Shown piece after piece: positions 1 to 6,051 of a DNA stretch of 6,051 bases. How positions within the stretch are numbered: position 1 is the stretch's first letter; each line of letters starts with the position of its first letter. The stretch lies in contig DGGU01000056.1 of NCBI GenBank assembly GCA_002392345.1, positions 1 to 6,051 on the forward strand, read 5' to 3'. The stretch comes from Lachnospiraceae bacterium UBA3866 (lineage in GTDB: Bacteria; Bacillota; Clostridia; Lachnospirales; Lachnospiraceae). The notes under the pieces were generated by a model that saw only the letters and a list, made by a program, of their open reading frames with translations, made no database searches and was not told the DNA's origin. A program made the position numbers and the translations under genes.

Positions 1-1778
1 TTGCAACTGACCCTGATAGAGAAGGTGAGACTATAAGTTGGCAATTAAAAAATGCTTTTAATCTACCTGATGATAAAAAAGTGTATAGGATAAGCTTCAA
101 CGAGATAACCAAGGATGCTGTTACAAGTGCTATAAAAAAACCTAGAAATATCGATATGAATCTTGTCAACAGCCAACAGGCAAGACGAGCTATGGATAGG
201 ATAGTTGGTTATACTATAAGCCCGATACTTTGGGAAAAGGTAAAGAGTAAACTTTCTGCAGGTCGTGTTCAAAGTGTAGCATTAAAACTTATAGCAGAGA
301 GAGAAAAAGAGATTTTGGATTTTATTCCAAAGGAATATTGGACTTTGGCTGCATTACTCAAGACTAAAAACTCATCAAAACTTGAAGTGCAATTCTATGG
401 TAAAGATGGTAGTAAGATAGAACTTAACAGTGAAAGCGATGTGAATAGAATTATTGATGAGATAGGTAAGAACGACTTTGTAGTTTCTGATGTTAAGAAA
501 TCAAAAAGAGAGAAAAAGGCACCATTACCTTTCACAACATCTACTTTGCAACAGACAGCTGGAAGGACACTTAATTTCTCTGTGTCTAAGACTATGAGCA
601 TAGCGCAGAAACTCTATGAAGGCGTTGATATACCAGGTAGAGGTACTACTGCACTTATAACTTATCTAAGAACTGACTCTACAAGAATAGCGGATGAAGC
701 AATTGTAGCTTGCAAAAAATATATAGAAGATAATTATGGTTCATCTTATGCAGCTGATGTTGCACCTCGCACTAAGGAATCAAGTGGCAAAATACAAGAT
801 GCACACGAAGCTATCAGACCTACATATATAGATCTTGCTCCAGCTGATGTCAAAGATACTTTAAGCCGAGATGAATATAGATTATATTCACTTATATGGA
901 GAAGATTTGTAGCGTGCAGGATGTCAAGTGCTATATATGATACAGAGAAAGTAACCTTTGATGCTAATTCGTATATATTTAATGCTAATTCATCTAAGGT
1001 AGCCTTCAAAGGATTTTTAACTATATATGATGATGGTGATGAAGAAGATAAGGACACTTCAAAATTACCAGATTTTAATGTAGGGGATAAATTAAAACTT
1101 GATCGATATGATAAAGTCCAACATTTTACCCAGGCACCACCTCATTTTACTGAAAGTTCTCTTGTAAAACTTTTAGAAGAGAATGGAATAGGTAGACCAT
1201 CAACATATGCACCTACTATTAATACTCTACTTAAGAGAAGGTATGTCACTAAAGAAAAAAAGAATATATTTATAACTGAACTTGGACTTGCAGTTAATAA
1301 TATAATGGTAAGAGCTTTTTCTGATATAGTGGATGAGAAGTTCACCGTTAATATGGAAACAAAACTTGATGAAGTAGAGAGTGGTGACATAGAGTGGAAA
1401 CAAGTGCTTAGAGATTTCTATCCAAGACTTAAAGCAGAACTTGATGATGCAGAGAAAAATCTTGACAAGGTAAGCATAAAAGAAGAAGTGACGGAAGAGA
1501 AGTGCGAGAGGTGCGGAGCTAATCTTGTAGTAAAGTATGGGCCTTATGGAAAGTTTCTTGCTTGCCCTAATTTCCCTGAATGTAGGTTCACAAGGACTTA
1601 TTTTGAACATACAGGTTTCAAGTGTCCTAAGTGTAAAGAACACGAGATATATAAACTAAGAACTAAGAAGGGAAGGATCTTTTATGGTTGTTCTGATGAA
1701 AACTGCGACTATATGGCTTGGCAATTACCTAAAGATCTAGAAGTTATGCAAGGTTTAGAGAAATACATTGTAGAATAA
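1..1778 (+). CDS. topA: DNA topoisomerase I (type IA), 5'-truncated by window edge
   Basis: Type IA topoisomerase, which relaxes negatively supercoiled DNA by cutting one strand through a phosphotyrosine link. The reading frame is open from base 3 to the TAA at 1776-1778, giving 591 codons. It enters inside the TOPRIM domain at ATDPDREGE, whose two metal-binding Asp codons are at 9-11 and 15-17. By comparison with E. coli (Asp111/113), about 100-110 N-terminal residues, including the start, lie outside the window. Further family landmarks are FNEITK, QQARRAMDRIVGY, SAGRVQS (255-275), PFTTSTLQQ, and ITYLRTDSTR with the catalytic Tyr at 663-665. DAHEAIRPT and IGRPSTYAPTI (about 1188-1220) follow. 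The C-terminus has two C4 zinc-ribbon units: Cys codons at 1503, 1512, 1563 and 1581, then 1623, 1632, 1689 and 1704. The expected full length of about 700 residues fits Bacillota TopA. A GTG at 81 is internal and not a start. It stands 19 nt upstream of pyrG, in the same direction. Confidence 0.97.
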   Translation, partial: ATDPDREGETISWQLKNAFNLPDDKKVYRISFNEITKDAVTSAIKKPRNIDMNLVNSQQARRAMDRIVGYTISPILWEKVKSKLSAGRVQSVALKLIAEREKEILDFIPKEYWTLAALLKTKNSSKLEVQFYGKDGSKIELNSESDVNRIIDEIGKNDFVVSDVKKSKREKKAPLPFTTSTLQQTAGRTLNFSVSKTMSIAQKLYEGVDIPGRGTTALITYLRTDSTRIADEAIVACKKYIEDNYGSSYAADVAPRTKESSGKIQDAHEAIRPTYIDLAPADVKDTLSRDEYRLYSLIWRRFVACRMSSAIYDTEKVTFDANSYIFNANSSKVAFKGFLTIYDDGDEEDKDTSKLPDFNVGDKLKLDRYDKVQHFTQAPPHFTESSLVKLLEENGIGRPSTYAPTINTLLKRRYVTKEKKNIFITELGLAVNNIMVRAFSDIVDEKFTVNMETKLDEVESGDIEWKQVLRDFYPRLKAELDDAEKNLDKVSIKEEVTEEKCERCGANLVVKYGPYGKFLACPNFPECRFTRTYFEHTGFKCPKCKEHEIYKLRTKKGRIFYGCSDENCDYMAWQLPKDLEVMQGLEKYIVE

Positions 1779-1787
1779 GATTGAGCT

Positions 1788-1793
1788 AGGAGG
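1788..1793 (+). promoter_or_regulatory. Shine-Dalgarno site of pyrG
   Basis: A perfect AGGAGG (extended to AGGAGGG) lies in the 19-nt topA-pyrG gap, 4 nt before the ATG at 1798. The spacing is a little short but the core is full-consensus, and it fixes the pyrG start. It is the only strong ribosome binding site in the window. Confidence 0.9.
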
Positions 1794-1797
1794 GCTT

Positions 1798-3447
1798 ATG
1801 GTTAAATATATTTTTGTTACAGGCGGTGTTGTATCAGGTCTTGGAAAGGGAATAACTGCATCAAGCTTAGGACGACTTCTTAAAGCACGTGGTTACAAGG
1901 TAACCATGCAAAAATTCGATCCATATCTAAATCTTGATCCAGGAACTATGAATCCTATACAGCACGGAGAAGTATTTGTCACTGATGATGGTGCAGAGAC
2001 AGATCTAGATCTTGGACATTATGAGAGATTCATCGATGAGAGTCTTACTAAGAATTCCACAGTTACGAGTGGTAAGATCTATTCTGCAGTGCTCAATAAA
2101 GAGAGAAAAGGTGATTATGGTGGTGGCACAGTACAATTCATACCTCATGTAACTAATGAGATTAAATCAAGATTTTATAAAAGTGCTGAATCACTTCGCA
2201 ATCGTGGCAAAAATAAAAAAGATGACAAAGATGTAGAGATAGCGATTATAGAAGTCGGTGGCACAGTTGGTGACATAGAATCACAACCTTTTATAGAAAC
2301 CATAAGACAGTTTAAACATGAGCTCGGAAATGATAAAGTTATCTTAGTCCATGTGGTGCTCATACCATATATTAAAGCATCAGAAGAATTGAAGACCAAA
2401 CCTACTCAGCAGTCAGTAAAGACACTTCAAGGTATGGGAATTCAGCCTGATATACTTGTGTGTAGATCTGAGCATCCTGTAGATCAGAATGTCATATCTA
2501 AAATATCACTTTTCTGTAATCTTGATCCAAGTTGCGTCATCATAAATCCAGATGTGGATATATTATATGAAGTCCCTATAGTCATGGAAAAGCAAGGCCT
2601 AGCAAAGGCAGCGAGCAAGTGCCTTGGACTCAAAGACAAAAAGCCTAATCTTGCAGAATGGAATAAGATGATAGACAACATGAAGAATCCTACAAAAGAA
2701 ATCAATATTGCACTTGTAGGAAAATATGTGGCCCTTCATGACGCATATCTTTCAGTTGTTGAAGCACTTAAGGCTGCTGGTGGTGCACATCGCACTAAGA
2801 TCAATATAGTATGGGTTGATTCAGAGACGATAAAGAAATCCAATGTATCTAAAATTTTCAAAGGTATCAATGGCATCATAGTTCCAGGTGGTTTTGGATA
2901 TCGTGGAGTGGAAGGTATGATACTTGCGGCAGAGTATGCAAGAGTTAAAAAGATACCATATCTAGGAATCTGTCTTGGCATGCAGATAGCTGTAATTGAG
3001 TTCGCGAGAAATGTCCTTGGACTTAAAGATGCTAATTCTGCAGAATTTGTACCAGACACAAAAAATCCAGTCATACATTTGTTGCCAGAACAAGTGGGAG
3101 TTGAAGATATAGGTGGCACACTCAGACTTGGAAGTTATCCATGTATACTTGATAAATCGACTAAGATATATAAGCTTTTTGGAAAGCAAGAGATAAGTGA
3201 AAGACATCGTCATAGATATGAAGTCAATAATGACTATAGAGAAGAGTATAAGAAAAAAGGATTGATGCTCGCAGGACTTTCTCCAAATGGAATCATAGTA
3301 GAGATGATTGAGCTTAAAAACCATCCATATTTTGTTGCAACACAGAGCCATCCAGAATTAAAGAGTAGACCTAATCGTCCACATCCATTATTTGATGGAT
3401 TTGTTGCAGCTTCAATAGAAAATAAAAGTTCAAAGAAAAAGAAGTAG
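1798..3447 (+). CDS. pyrG: CTP synthase (glutamine-hydrolysing)
   Basis: Converts UTP to CTP using ATP and ammonia from glutamine, the last step of de novo pyrimidine nucleotide synthesis; a cytosolic enzyme. It has 549 residues against 545 in E. coli. The N-terminal synthetase domain (about 1-280) has the ATP loop GGVVSGLGKG (Lys17), QKFDPYLNLDPGTMNP, and HGEVFVTDDGAETDLDLGHYERF with metal ligand Asp71. It also has EVGGTVGDIES with Glu152, and the UTP/CTP-site lid ELKTKPTQQSVK. The C-terminal class I glutaminase domain (about 300-540) has the oxyanion segment PGGFGYRG, the nucleophile Cys392 in GICLGMQ, and the His518/Glu520 pair in SHPE. Oddities are about 13 extra, highly charged residues near 129-146, and a lysine-rich C-terminal tail (SSKKKK). 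The start is fixed by the AGGAGG just upstream. No leader or attenuator separates it from topA; gpsA starts 7 nt after its TAG. Confidence 0.98.
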   Translation: MVKYIFVTGGVVSGLGKGITASSLGRLLKARGYKVTMQKFDPYLNLDPGTMNPIQHGEVFVTDDGAETDLDLGHYERFIDESLTKNSTVTSGKIYSAVLNKERKGDYGGGTVQFIPHVTNEIKSRFYKSAESLRNRGKNKKDDKDVEIAIIEVGGTVGDIESQPFIETIRQFKHELGNDKVILVHVVLIPYIKASEELKTKPTQQSVKTLQGMGIQPDILVCRSEHPVDQNVISKISLFCNLDPSCVIINPDVDILYEVPIVMEKQGLAKAASKCLGLKDKKPNLAEWNKMIDNMKNPTKEINIALVGKYVALHDAYLSVVEALKAAGGAHRTKINIVWVDSETIKKSNVSKIFKGINGIIVPGGFGYRGVEGMILAAEYARVKKIPYLGICLGMQIAVIEFARNVLGLKDANSAEFVPDTKNPVIHLLPEQVGVEDIGGTLRLGSYPCILDKSTKIYKLFGKQEISERHRHRYEVNNDYREEYKKKGLMLAGLSPNGIIVEMIELKNHPYFVATQSHPELKSRPNRPHPLFDGFVAASIENKSSKKKK

Positions 3448-3449
3448 GT
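3446..3449 (+). promoter_or_regulatory. weak Shine-Dalgarno of gpsA overlapping the pyrG stop
   Basis: AGGT overlaps the last two bases of the pyrG TAG stop (3445-3447) and ends 5 nt before the gpsA ATG at 3455. It is a poor match to AGGAGG. A ribosome finishing pyrG lands on it, so gpsA is probably translated at least partly by re-initiation. The coupling is inferred from spacing alone. Confidence 0.5.
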
Positions 3450-3454
3450 AATAG

Positions 3455-4456
3455 ATGCATAAAATTGCTGTCATTGGTGCGGGTACTTGGGGTATAGCAA
3501 TAGCAAACTTACTAGCACTTAATGGCAATGTTGTAACTGTATATTTGAGAAGTGAGATCGAGGCAAAGAAGATGGCAAAGACTAGAAAGCATGACAAATT
3601 GCCTGGATTAGTTTTAGATGAGAAAGTTGACTTCTCTAATGATCTATATTCTGCTATAGAAGATGAGGATATAATTATATTTGCAGTACCTTCGTATGCT
3701 TTTCGTGAGGTGGCGCATAAGATCGTACCTATGACTAAAGGAAATGAATATCTTGTAACACTTACTAAAGGTATGGAAGATAAGACTTTATATACCATGA
3801 GTGAGATTTTACAAGATGAATTAAAAAAAGCTAGGAAAAGAAATAATAAGATAGTGGCAATATCAGGACCTACTCATGCGGAAGAAGTTGCGAAATGTAT
3901 GCCAACCTTTGCGGTATCAGCAAGTAAAGATATAAAGGCCGCAAGATTCATACAAGATGTATTTATGGGACATAATTTTAGAGTGTATACCAATACGGAT
4001 ATTAAAGGCGTAGAAGTCTGCGCTGCATTCAAAAATATCATAGGCTTAGCCTCAGGCGTGCTCGTAGGACTTGGATATGGAGATAACATACGAGCAGCAT
4101 TACTTACAAGGGGCATGGCTGAGATGATGAGAGTGGGCAAAGTTCTTTCGTGCAGGAAAGAAACTTTCTATGGACTTGCAGGTATAGGTGATATGATAGT
4201 CACTGCTATAAGCATGAGTAGTAGAAATTTTAGATGCGGGAGGCTTATAGGAGAAGGATACGATGTGGACAAGGCCATAGAGAAGATTGGCATGGTGGTA
4301 GAAGGAGCGAACTTTATTCCTAAGGCTATGCGAATACAAAGAAAATATAAACTAGATCTACCAATAACTCGTTCAATGTATGAGATAGTAATCAATAAGA
4401 AGGATCCACGATATATATTTAATCTACTAATGCTTAGAAAAAAGAAATCAGAGTAA
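3455..4456 (+). CDS. gpsA: glycerol-3-phosphate dehydrogenase [NAD(P)+]
   Basis: Reduces dihydroxyacetone phosphate to sn-glycerol 3-phosphate, the backbone for membrane phospholipids; a cytosolic enzyme. It has 333 residues, normal for bacterial GpsA. The N-terminal Rossmann fold opens with KIAVIGAGTWGIAIA (Gly8, Gly10, Gly13; family form GAGSWGTALA). The segment VPSYAFREV follows, then VTLTKGMED with conserved Lys105, then SGPTHAEEVA. The C-terminal helical domain has CAAFKNIIGLASG with the catalytic Lys193 (most homologues read ALKN). It continues with GYGDNIRAALLTRGMAEMMR, whose Asn-Arg region binds substrate, and GLAGIGDMIVT followed by SRNFRCGRLIGEG. All core residues are present and I see no damage. 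The ATG at 3455 puts the dinucleotide-binding strand directly at the N-terminus, as usual. It is 7 nt after pyrG, and its TAA shares its last base with the mutL ATG. It is not beside der, plsY or spoIVA genes in this window. Confidence 0.97.
   Translation: MHKIAVIGAGTWGIAIANLLALNGNVVTVYLRSEIEAKKMAKTRKHDKLPGLVLDEKVDFSNDLYSAIEDEDIIIFAVPSYAFREVAHKIVPMTKGNEYLVTLTKGMEDKTLYTMSEILQDELKKARKRNNKIVAISGPTHAEEVAKCMPTFAVSASKDIKAARFIQDVFMGHNFRVYTNTDIKGVEVCAAFKNIIGLASGVLVGLGYGDNIRAALLTRGMAEMMRVGKVLSCRKETFYGLAGIGDMIVTAISMSSRNFRCGRLIGEGYDVDKAIEKIGMVVEGANFIPKAMRIQRKYKLDLPITRSMYEIVINKKDPRYIFNLLMLRKKKSE
4438..4444 (+). other. candidate -1 slippery heptamer A AAA AAG near the end of gpsA
   Basis: The gpsA codons here read AGA AAA AAG AAA TCA GAG TAA, so the heptamer sits in the phase required for tandem -1 slippage (as in E. 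coli dnaX). After a -1 shift the next codons are GAA ATC AGA GTA and then the mutL ATG, with no stop. I see no obvious upstream Shine-Dalgarno-like stimulator and no strong downstream stem-loop, and Lys-rich AT-rich ends make such runs common. Function is therefore speculative. Confidence 0.3.
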
Positions 4457-4458
4457 TG
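4454..4458 (+). promoter_or_regulatory. TAATG stop-start overlap, gpsA to mutL
   Basis: The last A of the gpsA TAA is the first base of the mutL ATG. The bases before it, within the 3' end of gpsA, are A-rich with no good AGGAGG match (only a weak AGAG near 4450-4453). mutL is therefore probably translated by coupled re-initiation after gpsA, at a level tied to it. The overlap is seen directly; the coupling is inferred. Confidence 0.7.
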
Positions 4459-6051
4459 AGCATCAGAACTTTAGACAATATAACAATCAATAAAATTGCA
4501 GCAGGTGAAGTTATAGAAAACGCAGCAAGTGTAGTTAAAGAACTTGTTGAAAATAGTATTGATGCAGGTGCTCATAATATTAGTATAGCAGTAAATGGTG
4601 GTGGTTTTGACTATATAAAAATTACTGATGATGGTGATGGCATAGAAAAAGATGAGATCGAAATAGCATTTAAAGAACATGCAACTTCAAAACTTACTCG
4701 AATAGAAGACCTTGAAGATATATCTTCTTTTGGATTTAGAGGAGAGGCGCTTCCAAGCATAGCATCTGTAAGTGATGTAGAACTTATCACAAAAAGCAAA
4801 ACTAACGATGAAAGTTTTGGCTATAGATATAGGATAGAAGAAAGAAAGACTTTCGACCTTGAAACCATAGCATCAAATTATGGGACGACTATCTTGGTTA
4901 AGAATCTCTTTAAGAATGTGCCGGTTAGAAAGAAGTTTCTAAAGGATAGTGCAAAAGAGAACTCGTATATAGTAGACCTAGTCATGAAATTTGCACTATC
5001 AAACCCTGAGATTTCATTTAACCTGACGATAGATGGGAGACAGAAGTTTGTAAGCAAAGGCAATGGTGATATAAAATCTATACTTTATACTATATATGGA
5101 AAAGAAGTATATGATAATTTGATTGATGTAGATGGTGATTACGGTGATATAAGTATAAAGGGTGTAGTGGCAAAGCCCATTATATCTAAAGGTACAAAAC
5201 AAGACGAGATATACTTTGTCAACAAGAGATATGTTAAGAATAAAATCATAAGTAGTGCAATCGAAAATGCCTACGAGGCATATCTCATGCAACATAGATT
5301 CCCAGTAGCAGTACTTAATATTACTATAAGTGGTAAGAGTATAGATGTCAATGTGCATCCAAGAAAACTCGAAGTGAGATTTAGCAATGATGATAGGGTG
5401 TATTTTGCAGTATATGATAGTGTAGCTAAGGCTCTTAAAGAATCAGATCTTGTCCATGAAGAGAAATTATCATATGAAGAAATTGAGACCAATGAAAGCG
5501 AGAAAAAAACTGAGACCTACGATGAACTTCCAACACTTAAAGACTTGCTTCATTACAAATCAGATTCAGGTATAAAATATGATAATTTCTATAAGAATAT
5601 TGATAAGATAGAAAGTGCATTTAAGAAAGAGCAAAAACTTGAAGAGAAACCTTTTATCACTAAGACTTTAACTGAGGATCATAGATATCTAGGGCAGATA
5701 TTTAACACTTATATATTGGTAGAGTTTGAAGATAAACTTTATATTATAGATCAGCATGCTGCTCATGAGAAGATTAATTTTGAAAAACTGATGAAAAGAT
5801 TTAGAGAAGGTGATATTGATTCTCAGAAGATATTTCCAAGTATAATCTTAAAACTTACGCCAGTTGAATACGCAGCAGTTGAGAAGAATATTGAAGCGTT
5901 TGAGAAGATCGGATATGAGATAGAGCTTTTTGGTGATAGGGATATAAAGGTTGATGCAGTGCCTAGTAATATATTTAATATAGGTAGTTCTGAACTCTTA
6001 AAAGATATGATTGCTAGCTTTGTCGATGAGAAGAACAAAGAGGAATATGAT
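4456..6051 (+). CDS. mutL: DNA mismatch repair protein MutL, 3'-truncated by window edge
   Basis: Mismatch repair ATPase that links MutS recognition to strand incision. 532 codons are open with no stop; about 70-100 residues are expected beyond the window. The GHKL ATPase domain (1-332) has IAAGEVIE and KELVENSIDAG, with Glu29 and Asn33 at the E. coli numbering. ITDDGDGI carries Asp58, followed by HATSK (75-79), FGFRGEALPSIASVS (93 onward), LFKNVPVRKKFL and VNVHPRKLEVRF with Lys304. A short charged linker (about 333-407) leads to the C-terminal domain. There DQHAAHEKINFE (432-443) matches the metal-dependent endonuclease motif DQHA(X)2E(X)4E, so this MutL should nick DNA itself, as in bacteria without MutH. 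QKIFP (457-461) resembles the beta-clamp-binding segment. The later ACR and CPHGRP motifs would lie outside the window. Motif deviations are ENAAS for the usual ERPAS and DDGDGI for DNGxGI. No mutS lies directly upstream. Confidence 0.97.
   Translation, partial: MSIRTLDNITINKIAAGEVIENAASVVKELVENSIDAGAHNISIAVNGGGFDYIKITDDGDGIEKDEIEIAFKEHATSKLTRIEDLEDISSFGFRGEALPSIASVSDVELITKSKTNDESFGYRYRIEERKTFDLETIASNYGTTILVKNLFKNVPVRKKFLKDSAKENSYIVDLVMKFALSNPEISFNLTIDGRQKFVSKGNGDIKSILYTIYGKEVYDNLIDVDGDYGDISIKGVVAKPIISKGTKQDEIYFVNKRYVKNKIISSAIENAYEAYLMQHRFPVAVLNITISGKSIDVNVHPRKLEVRFSNDDRVYFAVYDSVAKALKESDLVHEEKLSYEEIETNESEKKTETYDELPTLKDLLHYKSDSGIKYDNFYKNIDKIESAFKKEQKLEEKPFITKTLTEDHRYLGQIFNTYILVEFEDKLYIIDQHAAHEKINFEKLMKRFREGDIDSQKIFPSIILKLTPVEYAAVEKNIEAFEKIGYEIELFGDRDIKVDAVPSNIFNIGSSELLKDMIASFVDEKNKEEYD

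Noticed and set aside
81..83. GTG as a possible start of a 565-residue topoisomerase
   Set aside because: The same frame is open to the window edge and encodes the conserved TOPRIM segment ATDPDREGE just upstream, so the GTG is an internal Val codon of a longer gene.
1027..1039. GATGATGGTGATG shared by topA and mutL (again near 4626-4638) as a repeat
   Set aside because: Both copies encode acidic or Gly runs made of GAT and GGT codons. The match is short and explained by codon use.
1227..1643. Minus-strand ORF of 138 codons, and about 20 other antisense ORFs
   Set aside because: All lie opposite conserved coding sequence, their translations show no recognisable domain, and none has a convincing ribosome binding site. 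They are shadows of the + strand genes.
1792..1796. GGGCT just before pyrG, resembling the initiation region of attenuated pyrG transcripts
   Set aside because: It is only 1 nt before the ATG and overlaps the ribosome binding site. There is no leader or terminator hairpin after it and no clear -10/-35 before it, so the likeness is chance.
1776..1798. Short inverted match TAAG...CTTA around the topA-pyrG gap as a terminator or regulatory hairpin
   Set aside because: Only 4 bp of AT-rich pairing around a 15-base loop, with no following U-run, so it is too weak to support a structure.
3431..3450. A-rich Lys codons at the end of pyrG as a frameshift site into gpsA
   Set aside because: Entering the gpsA frame would need a +1 shift, and that frame hits a TAA at 3449-3451 before the gpsA ATG, so no fusion is possible.

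Overview
The window is about 6 kb of AT-rich, gene-dense bacterial chromosome. It carries four housekeeping genes, all on the + strand: topA (5' end cut off by the window), pyrG, gpsA and mutL (3' end cut off). Three things point to a low-GC Bacillota, most likely in the Clostridia: strong use of AGA and ATA codons, a classical AGGAGG Shine-Dalgarno before pyrG, and protein sequence style (a KFDPYLN-type CTP synthase, a MutL with the endonuclease motif, a TopA with two C4 zinc domains). This placement rests on remembered family features, not on a search, and I do not assign a genus.

Layout: 1-1778 is the C-terminal ~591 residues of DNA topoisomerase I, starting inside the TOPRIM DxD motif. 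1798-3447 is a complete CTP synthase. 3455-4456 is a complete NAD(P)+-dependent glycerol-3-phosphate dehydrogenase. 4456-6051 is the first 532 residues of MutL, still open at the window edge. The junctions are 19 nt, 7 nt and a 1-nt TAATG overlap, and I see no promoter or terminator between genes. A single polycistronic transcript that begins upstream of the window is therefore the simplest reading.

The genes do not form one pathway. They cover DNA supercoiling control (topA), pyrimidine nucleotide supply (pyrG), phospholipid backbone supply (gpsA) and mismatch repair (mutL), so this looks like a growth-linked housekeeping operon. The order itself is unusual. In well-known Bacillota such as Bacillus, pyrG has its own attenuated leader, gpsA sits by der/spoIVA and mutL follows mutS; none of that is seen here.

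I found no new system. The points most worth checking are: (1) an in-phase A AAA AAG heptamer at the end of gpsA, from which a -1 shift would read without a stop into mutL; (2) a charged insertion of about 13 residues in the synthetase domain of PyrG; (3) the absence of a pyrG attenuator leader; (4) several substitutions in conserved MutL motifs. There is no gene-free stretch longer than 19 nt, and no RNA gene, mobile element, CRISPR array or repeat family was seen.
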